From Oscillospiraceae bacterium (GTDB taxonomy: Bacteria; Bacillota; Clostridia; Oscillospirales; Oscillospiraceae), in NCBI GenBank assembly GCA_009780235.1, contig WRAK01000013.1:1-64000 (forward strand): 64,000 bases of DNA, read 5' to 3'. Shown here in pieces: positions 30,937 through 39,974 of this stretch (position 1 is the stretch's first letter; each line of letters opens with the position of its first letter). The notes below the pieces were generated by a model. The model did not search any database. It had not been told where the DNA came from and was given only the letters and a program-made list of their open reading frames with translations. A program made the translations under genes and the position numbers.

Positions 30937-30972
30937 CGCAGCATGGGTGTTTACACCCGTGTTGCGTTTTTT
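30937..30972 (+). terminator. Terminator before the coiled-coil gene
   Basis: CGCAGCATGGGTGT / ACACCCGTGTTGCG and TTTTTT. Confidence 0.8.
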
Positions 30973-31019
30973 CAGCCCTGCGATGGGGTCTGAAAATCTG
31001 CACGAAAGGAGGATTTGTC

Positions 31020-31211
31020 ATGCAAGAGCAGGTCATAACAGGGACAACGGCAAGTATCGATTTTTTGCTGCAAGAAATTGAAGAGATTATGGACGAAACG
31101 CAAGAGTACAACCACATGTTTTTCTCTCAAATCATTGGCTTAAAGCGTTCCCTAAAATCCCTCAAACGTGAACTCATTGATGCCGAACGGGCGAAACGAT
31201 CTGTCTTGTAG
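31020..31211 (+). CDS. Small helical protein of unknown function
   Basis: 63 residues starting MQEQVITGTTASIDFLLQEIEEIMDE, then GLKRSLKSLKRELIDAERAKRSVL. It is predicted to be almost wholly alpha-helical with heptad spacing, acidic in front and basic behind. A strong GAAAGGAGGA lies 7 nt before the ATG, and a terminator 48 nt upstream could regulate it by attenuation. A longer in-frame reading from 30786 would run through the hairpins and is rejected. No family recognised. Confidence 0.6.
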   Translation: MQEQVITGTTASIDFLLQEIEEIMDETQEYNHMFFSQIIGLKRSLKSLKRELIDAERAKRSVL

Positions 31212-31307
31212 GGGTGATATTCTTTAGAGAGAAACGGGGCAATCTCTGCACATTTTCTCAATCAACGCTTATAATAGAACAGCAAAGATTGAGAAAGGGA
31301 GTGCGTT

Positions 31308-32009
31308 ATGGATTATATTCCGCTCAGAATGGGTGCGTTCGGGCCGCAGGTGCGGGAGGTGCAGCGGATGCTTCGGCATCTGGGCTTCCCGATAGGAGAA
31401 ATTGACGGGCAGTTCGGCGTGAAGACCCAGCGGATGGTGATTGCGTTTCAAAGTGCCAGCGAACTGCCGATTGACGGCGTGGTGGCGGCGAATACGTGGA
31501 TGGCTTTGGAGAAACGGGTGGGAGGTATGGAGCCGGAACCGCAGCCGGATCCGCCGAGACCCGCGCCAATCATCCCGCCGGAACCGCCAATCGTCGATCC
31601 GCCCGCTCCGCCGAGGCCGATTGCGGCAGAAGAGCCGCCTGTCCCGCTTGTGCCGCCTGTAGTTACGGAACCGGCTGCCCCGTTTGTGCCGCCTGTAGTT
31701 ACGGAACCGCCTGTGCCGCCTGTGGTTGCGGAGGAGCCCCCAATGCCTGTTGTGACCCCGCTGCCGCTTCCGGCGGTGGAGCTGCCGGTTCAGACTGTGC
31801 CGCTAATTGATTGGAGCGAGGTATCGCCGCCGATTGTACATATGCCCATGGAGGTTCGGTGCTGTGGCGAGGCGGAGGCTGAAGCTCCGCCGCAGTCGGA
31901 AACAGACCACGGTCAGCCTTGGGCGGCGGTGGTTGCGGCGGAAGTTTTCGCGCCCGTGGTCGAGGAGGCCGTTCCGGTCGGCAGGCCTTGGACGAAGGTA
32001 GAAGAATAG
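31308..32009 (+). CDS. Peptidoglycan-binding protein with Pro-rich tail
   Basis: Residues 1-70 form one PG_binding_1 domain: LRMGAFGPQVREVQRMLRHLGFPIGEIDGQFGVKTQRMVIAFQ and DGVVAANTWMAL. The remainder is a Pro/Val/Glu tail with near-repeats PPVVTEPAAPFVPPVVTEPPVPPVVAEE-type units and an unusual CC pair (VRCCGEAEAEA). There is no signal peptide, so it acts inside the mother cell or spore, or is exported some other way. GAAAGGGAG precedes the ATG. The repeat-like Pro region may vary in length between strains. Confidence 0.78.
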   Translation: MDYIPLRMGAFGPQVREVQRMLRHLGFPIGEIDGQFGVKTQRMVIAFQSASELPIDGVVAANTWMALEKRVGGMEPEPQPDPPRPAPIIPPEPPIVDPPAPPRPIAAEEPPVPLVPPVVTEPAAPFVPPVVTEPPVPPVVAEEPPMPVVTPLPLPAVELPVQTVPLIDWSEVSPPIVHMPMEVRCCGEAEAEAPPQSETDHGQPWAAVVAAEVFAPVVEEAVPVGRPWTKVEE

Positions 32010-32040
32010 TCGTAGGGGCGGCCTCGTGTGGCCGCCCTTG
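32010..32040 (+). repeat. Family A repeat
   Basis: CGTAGGGGCGGCCTCGTGTGG between two genes. Confidence 0.7.
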
Positions 32041-32077
32041 CGGTTTTATGGTATACTCCTTACAGGAGGGAATCACC

Positions 32078-32479
32078 ATGACACATCTCACAACATTCAC
32101 CATTGATACACAGCGGGAGGGGATGACGGACATCACCCGCCGTATTGCGCAAGCGATAGCGGACAGCGGCATACAATCCGGCTTTTGCGTGGCCTTTGCG
32201 CCGCATACGACGACGGGGCTGACCATCAACGAGAACGCCGACCCCGATGTGAAGCGGGACATGCTCTATGCCCTTGGCGAAATCAGCCCGGACAGGCCGC
32301 AATTTCACCACGGCGAGGGCAATAGTGCCGCCCATGTGAAAGCGAGCCTGGTGGGGGCATCTGTGACGCTCATCGTGCGGGGCGGACGGCCGCTCTTGGG
32401 GACTTGGCAGGGGGTGTACCTCTGCGAGTTCGACGGACCGCGAACGCGCACGGTACACGTCCAAGTGGCGGGCGAGTGA
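32078..32479 (+). CDS. YjbQ/UPF0047 family protein
   Basis: 133-residue protein: GMTDITRRIAQAIADSGIQSGFCVAFAPHTTTGLTINENADPDV is the UPF0047 signature, with VKASLVGASVTLIVRGGRPLLGTWQGVYLCEFDGPRTR at the end. Members have weak thiamine-phosphate synthase activity in vitro; the real role is unknown. The ATG at 32078 has AGGAGGG 8 nt upstream, and an extended -10 TGGTATACT (32050-32058 region) lies before it. The stop overlaps the next start (TGATG). Confidence 0.9.
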   Translation: MTHLTTFTIDTQREGMTDITRRIAQAIADSGIQSGFCVAFAPHTTTGLTINENADPDVKRDMLYALGEISPDRPQFHHGEGNSAAHVKASLVGASVTLIVRGGRPLLGTWQGVYLCEFDGPRTRTVHVQVAGE

Positions 32480-33000
32480 TGGAGCGCGTCGAATACCGCG
32501 TCATCCGTTCGGACCGCAAGACGCTGGGGCTGGAGATTGGCAAGGGGACGGAGGTTCTTGTGCGTGCGCCGCGCAGGATATCAGAGGAGCAGATTGAGAT
32601 TTTTGTCCGCCGGCACAGGGCTTGGATTGAGAAGAAACTGGCGCAACGGCGGGCATTTTTGGCGGCGCACCCGGAGCCGTCCGAAGCGGAGCTTGCGGGA
32701 TGGATGGAGCGGGCGAAGGCTATAATTCCGGCGCGAGCGGCGTATTACGCGGAGATTATGGGCGTGACGCATACAGGGATTCGGTATACGCGGAATCGGA
32801 CACGAGTAGGGAGTTGCTGCAGGCAGAACAGGCTCTCGTTTTCCTGCCGGCTGATGGGATATCCGCAGGAGGTTTTGGATTATGTGGTTGTCCACGAGTT
32901 GGCGCATATTACGCATAAGAATCACGGGGCGGATTTTTGGCGGGCGGTGGAGACGGTGCTGCCGGATTATCAGGTACGCCGGGCGATGCTGCGTGGTTGA
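32479..33000 (+). CDS. YgjP-like (DUF45) metallopeptidase
   Basis: 173 residues: EYRVIRSDRKTLGLEIGKGTEVLVRAPRRISEEQIEIFVRRHRAWIEKKL is the usual start of YgjP/M48-like proteins. The zinc site is VVVHELAHITHKNHGADFW (HExxH plus a third His). The family consensus RSRWGSC reads RTRVGSC here, followed by CRQNRLSFSCRL. Translation is coupled to the upstream gene by a 1-nt overlap. Substrate unknown. Confidence 0.85.
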   Translation: MERVEYRVIRSDRKTLGLEIGKGTEVLVRAPRRISEEQIEIFVRRHRAWIEKKLAQRRAFLAAHPEPSEAELAGWMERAKAIIPARAAYYAEIMGVTHTGIRYTRNRTRVGSCCRQNRLSFSCRLMGYPQEVLDYVVVHELAHITHKNHGADFWRAVETVLPDYQVRRAMLRG

Positions 33001-33014
33001 CATAATATAGCAGG

Positions 33015-33043
33015 GCGTAGGGGCGGCCATTGGCCGTCCGTGG
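33015..33043 (+). repeat. Family A repeat
   Basis: CGTAGGGGCGGCCATTGGCC, 15 nt after the metallopeptidase stop. Confidence 0.7.
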
Positions 33044-33087
33044 TTCGTGATTGTGCAAACTGAAACGATGGACGTGCAATGCCGGGA

Positions 33088-33116
33088 TAGACAAATGAGC
33101 CAAAACCGGTTATACT
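33088..33116 (+). promoter_or_regulatory. Promoter of rnpB
   Basis: TAGACA (33088-33093), 17-nt spacer, TATACT (33111-33116). Confidence 0.7.
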
Positions 33117-33118
33117 AG

Positions 33119-33482
33119 TCAATGCGAGTAAGCCAGACAGCCGCGTGTGCATGCCGAAAGGCCGTACACGAGGAAAGTCCGGGCTCCATAGGGCAAGGAT
33201 AACGGGTAACGCCCGCCGAAGGCGACTTTAGGACGAGTGCAACAGAAATATACCGCTGACGGTTTGCGCCGTCAGTAAGGGTGGAAAGGTGGGGTAAGAG
33301 CCCACCGGGCGGCTGGGAACAGTCCGCTCCTGTAAACTCTATCCGGAGCAACACCGTGGGAGGACACATAGGTTGGCCCGACCGTCCTCAGGAGGTGGCT
33401 TGAGCTTTGCGGCAACGCAAGGCCTAGACAGATGGCTGTCCAATACAGAACCCGGCTTACAGACTTGCTCGTGCATGTGAAC
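33119..33482 (+). ncRNA. rnpB: RNase P RNA, class A
   Basis: Catalytic RNA that trims tRNA 5' ends. Conserved blocks in order: GAGGAAAGTCCGGGCTCC (CR-I), ACAGAAATATACCGC, GGTGGAAAGGTGGGGTAAGAGCCCACC (CR-II/III area), AGGTTGGCCCG, TAGACAGATGGCTGTC and ACAGAACCCGGCTTAC (CR-V). The ends pair (GCGAGTAAGCC near 33124 with GGCTTAC...CTTGCTCG near 33463-33481) to form P1. Ends are accurate to a few bases. Confidence 0.95.
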
Positions 33483-33488
33483 CCTCAT

Positions 33489-33527
33489 CGGTGGTACCGA
33501 TGGGGGTTCTGTTTTTTGTGCGGCAGC
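33489..33527 (+). terminator. Terminator of rnpB
   Basis: GAACCCTCATCGGT / ACCGATGGGGGTTC and TGTTTTTT. Confidence 0.88.
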
Positions 33528-33578
33528 TGAGCCGATTCATCTTTTTTTGTCAAAATATGAAGAAAAGTGAAAAAAGAC

Positions 33579-33608
33579 TTGATATAAGTGGTAGAGTTAT
33601 ATTATAAT
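33579..33608 (+). promoter_or_regulatory. Promoter of the cohesin-like SLH gene
   Basis: TTGATA (33579-33584), 18-nt spacer, TATAAT (33603-33608). Confidence 0.6.
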
Positions 33609-33654
33609 ACTTGAACACATATGAAGTGTCATAGTGTGAAAGAGGAGGAGAACA

Positions 33655-34938
33655 ATGATGAAAAAGAGAATGCTCGCTATGCTGTTGCTTGCTCTGATGG
33701 TGTTGCAAGTCTTTGCCCCGACGGTTTTTGCGGTGGCGGACGATGAGATGCGATTCCAAATTGCCCGTGACGTGGAAGGTCAACCGGGCGAGATCGTGGA
33801 GGTCCGGGTGGAGGTCAGCCAGAACGTGGCTGCGGGTTGGCTCAACATGAATTATATGTTGTCTTTTGACCCTGCTGTGCTGGAACTGTTGGACTGGGAA
33901 CATCCCTTTATGCCGACGATGCCCCGTGAGCCGTTTGCCGGCAACCACACGCCCATATGGGCCGGCACCTTGGGCTTTGACGAAACCGGCGTACCCGCCG
34001 CTTGGATACGGGACGCTACTTTGGTTAACCACGGCGTGTATCGGGGGGACGGTGTCTTTGAGCATGGGATGGGTCATTGGCGGCCTACGGATCCGACTGT
34101 CGGTTTGAATTTTGTGACCGTTGGCTTTGTGCCGAACCGTACGATAATAGCGACAGGACGGACGGACACGTTTTTCTCTGTGTTCCGTTTTCGGATTAAC
34201 GAGACTGCCGTGCCGGGGACCACTACGGGGCTCTCTTGGGAGTTTATCGGCGGTGCCCGCGGCAGCGATGTGCCGGGGCTGCCCGGCCTGCCTGTGATTC
34301 CGAGAGTTCCTACTGCACTCCCGCATGAGCAGGGGCTTGTTACTGTGGTTGACTACATCCCATATGTGCGTCTCTTCCCGGATGTGCCGGACGGCCACTG
34401 GGGACGGCACTTTGTTTTGGAAGCACACCGCAGAGGCTTTATGAACGGTTACCCGAACGGGATGTTTGTTCCGTACGGCAATCTCACTCGTGCGCAGGTG
34501 GCGGTGATTGTTTTGAATATGTCAGGTGTCGGCACACAGCCTTTCCCGCCGACCAATCCCTTCCCGGATGTACCTGCAAATGCGTGGTACGCGCCTGCGA
34601 TTGCATGGGCGTCGCATCCGAATCAAAGGATTATGAACGGTCATGCCGACGGTACGTTTACACCGGGTGCTCTGGTTACACGGGAGCAGTTTGCTTTGAT
34701 TATGCACAACCTTGCGAGATGGCAGGGGCACGATGTCACAAGCCCGCCGCAGGGCGGTCCGCAATGGCCCTTCTCTGACGAACACTTGATTTCTTGGTGG
34801 GCGGTAGATGCGGTCAGATGGGCGAACTATCACAGGATTATTTTGGGTGATGCTAGTGGGTTCAGGCCCAATGATGTGCCCTTGCGCGTGGAGGCCGCGA
34901 CTATGACGGTGCGGTATGATAATGAGTTCCCTCGGTGA
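33655..34938 (+). CDS. S-layer protein with a cohesin-like domain
   Basis: 427 residues. Signal peptide to about residue 27 (LLALMVLQVFAPTVFAV). Residues 30-220 resemble a cohesin module: FQIARDVEGQPGEIVEVRVEVSQNVAAGWLNMNYMLSFDPAVLELLDWE, then TDTFFSVFRFRINETAVPGTT. Residues 235-427 are three SLH repeats (LFPDVPDGHWGRHFVLEAHRRGFMNGYPNGMFVPYG; FPDVPANAWYAPAIAWASHP; a divergent third with WWAVDAVRWANYHRIILGD). Cohesin-SLH proteins hold dockerin-bearing enzymes on the cell surface in cellulosome makers, but no dockerin is in this window. GAGGAGGAG precedes the ATG. The cohesin call is by pattern and needs a profile test. Confidence 0.75.
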   Translation: MMKKRMLAMLLLALMVLQVFAPTVFAVADDEMRFQIARDVEGQPGEIVEVRVEVSQNVAAGWLNMNYMLSFDPAVLELLDWEHPFMPTMPREPFAGNHTPIWAGTLGFDETGVPAAWIRDATLVNHGVYRGDGVFEHGMGHWRPTDPTVGLNFVTVGFVPNRTIIATGRTDTFFSVFRFRINETAVPGTTTGLSWEFIGGARGSDVPGLPGLPVIPRVPTALPHEQGLVTVVDYIPYVRLFPDVPDGHWGRHFVLEAHRRGFMNGYPNGMFVPYGNLTRAQVAVIVLNMSGVGTQPFPPTNPFPDVPANAWYAPAIAWASHPNQRIMNGHADGTFTPGALVTREQFALIMHNLARWQGHDVTSPPQGGPQWPFSDEHLISWWAVDAVRWANYHRIILGDASGFRPNDVPLRVEAATMTVRYDNEFPR

Positions 34939-34962
34939 GTGGGATAGGAATTGAATGATTAG

Positions 34963-34994
34963 GGACACCGCCCGGTGACGGGCGGTGTCTTTTG
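34963..34994 (+). terminator. Rho-independent terminator
   Basis: GACACCGCCC / GGGCGGTGTC with TTTT. Confidence 0.85.
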
Positions 34995-35038
34995 TGTGTG
35001 GGGTGGGTGAGGACGAATGTAGAATGAAGGGAGGGGGC

Positions 35039-35125
35039 TTTGTAGGGGCGGCCATTGGCCGTCCGCGTCCGTTGTGCGTTATGTAAACCGAAACGTGTGG
35101 GCGCGCAATGCGCGCCCCTACATTG
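35039..35125. repeat. Family A repeats, facing pair
   Basis: TGTAGGGGCGGCCATTGGCC (35041-35066) and GCGCGCAATGCGCGCCCCTACA (35101-35122), with a TTATGTAAAC decamer between them (35079-35088). Confidence 0.75.
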
Positions 35126-35133
35126 GGTTTTTC

Positions 35134-35200
35134 TGTCATTCTGAGCGTAGCGAAGAATCTTTACATCGGCATAAGATTCTTCGCTACGCTCAGAATGACA
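35134..35200. repeat. Perfect 27-bp inverted repeat
   Basis: The left arm (35134-35160, starting TGTCATTCTGAGCGTAGCG) and right arm (35174-35200) are exact reverse complements around a 13-nt centre. Similar TCATTCTGAGCG units are common between genes in Firmicutes and other bacteria. Confidence 0.9.
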
Positions 35201-35222
35201 AATCATTCACATAAGCTGCGCA

Positions 35223-35268
35223 GGCTCCTTTTCCAAAGGAGCTGTCGGCGTAGCCGACTGAGGATTGT
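35223..35268 (+). repeat. Half copy of the family B element
   Basis: GGCTCCTTTTCCAAAGGAGC followed by TGTCGGCGTAGCCGACTGAGG. The stretch 35269-35632 that follows holds further palindromic debris (a CTTTTGGC...GCCAAAAG hairpin near 35349, family A parts near 35570-35618) and no gene. Confidence 0.65.
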
Positions 35269-35632
35269 TTTTGACCTTGTAAGGGGCTACGCTTGCTCAG
35301 CCTGCTCGGGTTGTTATTACGTTGGGCTTGCCTGCCGGCGGCGTTCTTTTGGCACGTGCCAAAAGAACCAAAAACACGCTCAGGGGCGGCAGTCCCTGAG
35401 AACCCGCCGCGGGTTCTTACATCGGATAAAACGCCGTACTCGTGCGGCGTTATGAATTACGCGCCATGCGCGCCCTATTATTACGTTTGCGACCCGCGAT
35501 GATAGGCATCTGCGGGCAGACTGCCCGGACGTTCTCCCCCGCGCGCGGATGGTGGGGTTGGCGTTATAGGGGCGAACTGTGTTTGCTCGTGTGCTAGATA
35601 TAGAATCCGCCCCTACAGAATCGTCCCCCTAC

Positions 35633-35661
35633 TTGAAGAAACCTCTCACCTATGATAAAAT
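35633..35661 (+). promoter_or_regulatory. Promoter of valS
   Basis: TTGAAG (35633-35638), 17-nt spacer, TAAAAT (35656-35661). It stands 33 nt before the start codon, so there is no room for a T-box leader. Confidence 0.5.
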
Positions 35662-35693
35662 CACAGGTAGCAAACATTAGAGGAGCAACAAAC

Positions 35694-38318
35694 ATGAGAG
35701 AACTACCCAAAATCTACGACCCCAAAGCGGTTGAGCAGAACATCTACGACTTTTGGACGAAGGGCGGCTACTTCAAAGGGGTCATTGACCCCGACAAGGA
35801 GCCGTTTACCATCGTTATCCCGCCGCCGAACGTGACGGGGCAGCTGCATTTGGGACATGCTTTTGACGAGACGGTGCAGGATGTTATCATCCGCCACCGC
35901 CGTATGCAGGGCTATGCCGCGCTGTGGGTGCCGGGGACGGACCATGCGGGGATAGCGACGCAGATTAAGGTCGAAGAACAGCTCCGCAAGGAGGGCTTGA
36001 GCCGCTTTGACTTGGGGCGGGATGCTTTCATCGAGCGTGTCTGGCAGTGGAAAGAGGAGTACGGCAGCCGGATTACAGAGCAACTTAAGACACTCGGTTC
36101 GTCCTGTGATTGGGACAGGGAACGATTCACGATGGACGAGGGTTGCAGCCGCGCCGTGCGGGAAGTGTTTGTCGCTCTGTATGAGAAAGGGTTGATTTAC
36201 AAAGGGCGGCGCATCATCAACTGGTGCCCGGCCTGTACGACCGCGCTCTCGGATGCCGAGGTCGAACACGAGGAGCAAGAGGGCGGCTTCTGGCATATCA
36301 AGTATCCCGTCAAAGATTCTGACGAGTATCTCATCGTCGCCACCACACGGCCGGAGACGATGCTGGGAGATACGGGCGTCGCTGTCCATCCCGAGGACGA
36401 GCGGTATGCGCATCTGGTGGACAAGACGGTGGTCTTGCCGCTGATGGACAGGGAGATTCCCATCATCGCTGACGATTACGTGGACATGGAGTTCGGCACG
36501 GGTTGCGTGAAGATGACACCCTGTCATGACCCAAACGACTTTTTGGTCGCCCAGCGGCATGATTTGGAGCAGATTTTGGTATTGGACGAGGCCGCACGGG
36601 TCAACGAGAACGGCGGGAAGTATTGCGGCCTGGACCGTCTCGATGCTCGCAAGGCCGTCGTGGCCGATTTGGAGGCTTTGGGTTTGCTGGTCAAAAAGGA
36701 AGTCCACACACGCAACGTGGGGACTTGCTATCGTTGCGCCACCACCGTGGAGCCGATGACTAGTCCGCAGTGGTTCGTCAAGATGGAGCCTTTGGCAAAG
36801 GAGGCCTTAGACGTCGTTGAGGACGGGCGCATTGAGTTTATCCCCGAGCGGTTTACGAAGATTTATCGAAACTGGATGGAGAATGCGCATGACTGGTGCA
36901 TCTCCCGTCAGCTCTGGTGGGGGCATCAGATTCCCGCTTGGTATTGTGCGCCTTGTGGCCATGTGACGGTGAGCAGAGAAGACCCCACGGTCTGTGAGAA
37001 GTGCGGCAGTATGGAGATTACACGAGATGAGGATGTATTGGACACGTGGTTCTCGTCCGCCTTGTGGCCGTTCTCTGTGTTTGGCTGGCCGGAGAAGACG
37101 CCCGACTTGGAATATTTCTATCCCACCAGCGTGCTGGTCACAGGGTATGACATCCTCTTCTTCTGGGTAGCGCGGATGATTTTCTCCGGGCTTGAACAGA
37201 TGGGGGCGGTGCCGTTTCATAAAGTCTTGCTCCACGGTTTGATTCGGGACGCCGAGGGGAAGAAAATGTCGAAATCGGCGGGCAACGGGGTAGACCCCAT
37301 CGAGGTTATTGATACCTACGGGGCGGATGCCTTGCGCTTTAACATCATCACGGGCAATTCCCCGGGGAATGATATGCGGTATTACGACGAACGTTGCGAG
37401 GCGTATCGGAATTTTGCGAATAAGATTTGGAATGCGTCCCGCTTTGTGATGATGAACCTCACCATCACGGAAAATCGCTTGCCGGAGACTTTGGAGCTGG
37501 AGGACAAGTGGATTTTGTCGCAGTTCAACCAAGTGGCCAAAGAAGTGGGGGAGACGCTGGAGAAATACGAGCTCGGCATCGCCGCCGGGAAGATTTATGA
37601 CTTCGTCTGGGACACTTATTGCGACTGGTACATCGAGTTGACCAAGCCCCGACTCAACGGGGAGGATGAGGCGGCGAAGGAATCCGCCCAGCGGGTGCTG
37701 CTCTTTGTGTTGGTGGAGACTTTGAAGCTTTTGCACCCCTTCATGCCTTTTATTACGGAGGAGATTTGGCAGGCTCTGCCGCACGAGGGCGAAGCTTTGA
37801 TGATTGAGGCGTATCCCGCCTACAGTCCCGCACTTGACTTCCCCGCCGAGGAGGCGCAGTTTGAGAAAATCATGGAAGCCGTGCGGGCGATTCGGGTACG
37901 GCGGAGTGAGATGAAAGTCCCGCCCTCGAAGAAGAGTAGTGCGCTGATTGCAACGGACGACCCCGAGACATTCGAGGCCGGGCGGGTGTATTTCGGGAAG
38001 CTGGCCTATGTGAGCGAGCTGACGATTGCCTCCGATGCGCCTGAGAGTTTGCAGGGCTTGGTGTCGGTTGTGACGAAAGACGCGCGGATTTTCCTGCCGA
38101 TGGCGGAACTTGTGGACTTGGACGCCGAGCGTGTGCGGATTGCGGGCGAGATAGCCAAGGCGCAGGAGGGCTTGGAGCGGCAGCGGAAGAAGCTGTCGAA
38201 TGAGGCCTTCGTGCAGAAGGCGAAAGAGCATGTTGTGGCCGCCGAGCGGGAGAAGGCGGAGCAGTTGGAGGCTTTGATTCGGAATTTGGAGGAAAGTTTG
38301 CGGCAACTCACAACATAA
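35694..38318 (+). CDS. valS: Valyl-tRNA synthetase
   Basis: 874-residue class I synthetase. HIGH motif as LHLGH in [15 protein letters not shown]; editing (CP1) domain with [19 protein letters not shown]; zinc-type segment [26 protein letters not shown] in [13 protein letters not shown]; anticodon-binding domain; C-terminal coiled coil ([22 protein letters not shown]). The ATG at 35694 has AGAGGAG 7 nt upstream and matches homologous starts ([14 protein letters not shown]). It is expected to charge tRNA-Val and clear Thr mischarging. Confidence 0.96.
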   Translation: MRELPKIYDPKAVEQNIYDFWTKGGYFKGVIDPDKEPFTIVIPPPNVTGQLHLGHAFDETVQDVIIRHRRMQGYAALWVPGTDHAGIATQIKVEEQLRKEGLSRFDLGRDAFIERVWQWKEEYGSRITEQLKTLGSSCDWDRERFTMDEGCSRAVREVFVALYEKGLIYKGRRIINWCPACTTALSDAEVEHEEQEGGFWHIKYPVKDSDEYLIVATTRPETMLGDTGVAVHPEDERYAHLVDKTVVLPLMDREIPIIADDYVDMEFGTGCVKMTPCHDPNDFLVAQRHDLEQILVLDEAARVNENGGKYCGLDRLDARKAVVADLEALGLLVKKEVHTRNVGTCYRCATTVEPMTSPQWFVKMEPLAKEALDVVEDGRIEFIPERFTKIYRNWMENAHDWCISRQLWWGHQIPAWYCAPCGHVTVSREDPTVCEKCGSMEITRDEDVLDTWFSSALWPFSVFGWPEKTPDLEYFYPTSVLVTGYDILFFWVARMIFSGLEQMGAVPFHKVLLHGLIRDAEGKKMSKSAGNGVDPIEVIDTYGADALRFNIITGNSPGNDMRYYDERCEAYRNFANKIWNASRFVMMNLTITENRLPETLELEDKWILSQFNQVAKEVGETLEKYELGIAAGKIYDFVWDTYCDWYIELTKPRLNGEDEAAKESAQRVLLFVLVETLKLLHPFMPFITEEIWQALPHEGEALMIEAYPAYSPALDFPAEEAQFEKIMEAVRAIRVRRSEMKVPPSKKSSALIATDDPETFEAGRVYFGKLAYVSELTIASDAPESLQGLVSVVTKDARIFLPMAELVDLDAERVRIAGEIAKAQEGLERQRKKLSNEAFVQKAKEHVVAAEREKAEQLEALIRNLEESLRQLTT

Positions 38319-38354
38319 ATTAACCCGGAAACGGGAGAAAAAGAGGATAAAGAT

Positions 38355-39869
38355 ATGAAAAAAGTAGCACTACTACTCGTGTTGGCCATTTTATTGGTCG
38401 GTACACTCGCGGCCTGTTTCGGTGAATCCGATGCGGCGGCCTATCGGGCGTGGGAGGATGCAAACCGTGTACGTTTGGATGATGAGGATGTTACGTTTAC
38501 TGCCGAATGGGAAGTGACCTTTGACCTGTTGGCCGTGGACGGGGCGGCGATACAGCTCTTCGGTACCCATGCCGGACGGGGGATGACGGAGGTGAAACAG
38601 ACCCTTGAAATCCGTGATATGGAGGGCGCGGCGGTCATGGGAACAGACCTCATTATTTTGGACGGCGTGGGCTACATGAATATGGTTGGCATCTTGCAAC
38701 ACGTGATAAATGAGTTGTTTGCGGAGATGGGCATGGACGGGATAGACATAGAGACATTTTTGGGTGATTATACCCACATGTTGGCTTCGGAGGAAGATAT
38801 CGAAGAAATTATGGCAGAGATTGAAGATACGCCGAATATCACGGGGGCTTTCTCAGATGAGACCCTGCGGGACAACCTGACCCGTGACGAGGATGTTTTC
38901 CGTATCGACATAGAGGGCGAGGCGATTGCGCCGTATATTGCAGCTGTGCTGGGCGAGATGGCTCTGTATGATATTGACGTGGAACTCGATGTTTTCGAGA
39001 TGATGGGGATCGACCTCGGATATACTCTGCGGCGGGAGTTGGAAAATTTCCCCCGTTGGCTGCGGAATGCCGACCTTGCGGATGCCCGGCTCGTCATTGA
39101 GCGTACGAGACCGGATGATGACAGCATTTTTCAGGCGATAGAGCTGTATATCCCTGACCGGGTGGCGATTCGTTATGAATCCAACCTTGTGTTTGAAGAA
39201 ATTGACCCCATCCTTGCGCCGGAGCGGTATCTGACGGAAGACGGTCTTGAAGATATCATGATGGAGATTATTTTGGAGGCCTTTGCTTCTGCTTCTGATT
39301 TTGATTTTGAGCCGGGCGGCGGATCCGGCTACCCCACTCGCGGCAGGTGGGTCGGCAATACCTTTACCAGTGAGTATCTCGGTCTTACATTCACCATGCC
39401 GAACGGCTGGGAAGTAGCTACAGAGGAAGACTTGGCTGAACTCATGGATTTGGGTGCAGATTTCATGGACGATATTCTCGACTTGGACGATGATTTCTGG
39501 GATGTACTGGATGATGATATAGCGATTCACGACATGATGGCCTCCAATGCCCTAACCGGCTCCAATGTTCAAATTATTTATGAGAAAGCTTTCGGAATGT
39601 CCGCAACGCAAATCATTGGCCAACTCAATGCTGAGATGGAAGATGTCGGCTTTACGGCTTTTACTGTCTCCGGCACAACGAGAATCGGCGACTATGATTG
39701 GCACGCAGTTGACCTTGAAATGGAACTTTTCGGTGCGGTTATTACCTTACGTTATTTTGTTAGCGTAGAGAATGATTTCGCACGGGTGATTATCATTACC
39801 ACCTCTGATCAGGCGGAGACCATTGATGAGATTCTTGATATGTTTGGCGTGTTGGGAATAGGCGTTTAG
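38355..39869 (+). CDS. Two-part acidic lipoprotein
   Basis: Signal MKKVALLLVLAILLVGTLAAC with lipobox LAAC. Residues 25-315 are a first module, rich in Asp/Glu and Met, resembling large substrate-binding-like or DUF-type lipoprotein folds (VTFTAEWEVTFDLLAVDGAAIQLFGTH). After linker EPGGGSGYPTRG, residues 335-504 repeat the module of the lipoprotein at 4907 (TSEYLGLTFTMPNGWEVATEEDLAELMD, LDDDFWDVLDDDIAIHDMMASNALTGSNVQIIYE, YDWHAVDLEMELFG). No family recognised. It lies 37 nt after valS, and may be co-transcribed with it. Confidence 0.72.
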   Translation: MKKVALLLVLAILLVGTLAACFGESDAAAYRAWEDANRVRLDDEDVTFTAEWEVTFDLLAVDGAAIQLFGTHAGRGMTEVKQTLEIRDMEGAAVMGTDLIILDGVGYMNMVGILQHVINELFAEMGMDGIDIETFLGDYTHMLASEEDIEEIMAEIEDTPNITGAFSDETLRDNLTRDEDVFRIDIEGEAIAPYIAAVLGEMALYDIDVELDVFEMMGIDLGYTLRRELENFPRWLRNADLADARLVIERTRPDDDSIFQAIELYIPDRVAIRYESNLVFEEIDPILAPERYLTEDGLEDIMMEIILEAFASASDFDFEPGGGSGYPTRGRWVGNTFTSEYLGLTFTMPNGWEVATEEDLAELMDLGADFMDDILDLDDDFWDVLDDDIAIHDMMASNALTGSNVQIIYEKAFGMSATQIIGQLNAEMEDVGFTAFTVSGTTRIGDYDWHAVDLEMELFGAVITLRYFVSVENDFARVIIITTSDQAETIDEILDMFGVLGIGV

Positions 39870-39920
39870 TAAATTTGATACGGCGGACGAACACAGTTGC
39901 CCCATACGATGAAAAAATGA

Positions 39921-39960
39921 AAAATCCCCACCCGAAGCGAAGGCTTCGGGTGGGGATTTT
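39921..39960. terminator. Bidirectional terminator
   Basis: AAAATCCCCACCCGAAGC / GCTTCGGGTGGGGATTTT, 18-bp perfect stem between convergent genes. Confidence 0.92.
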
Positions 39961-39974
39961 GTAATATGCGCTTG

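Larger units (their letters stand above)
30758..30972 (+). ncRNA. Candidate structured leader RNA (attenuator or riboswitch-like)
   Basis: About 215 nt run from the promoter to the terminator at 30937-30972, 48 nt before the next ATG. Plus-strand hairpins: GGTGCTAGG...CCTAGCATC (30787-30819), GGGTG/CACCC (30823-30839), GCGTGA/TCACG (30842-30855); the outer ends CGATGG (30784-30789) and CCATCG (30860-30865) also pair. I match no riboswitch class. A minus-strand promoter (30874-30902) could make an RNA from the same structured part, so the orientation is uncertain. Confidence 0.45.

Noticed and set aside
30786..31019. N-terminal extension of the coiled-coil gene
   Set aside because: It would translate the hairpins and terminator; a strong Shine-Dalgarno lies just before the ATG at 31020.
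34994..35693. T-box leader before valS
   Set aside because: No AGGGTGGNACCGCG block or specifier hairpin; the gap is filled with repeats and a promoter 33 nt before the start.
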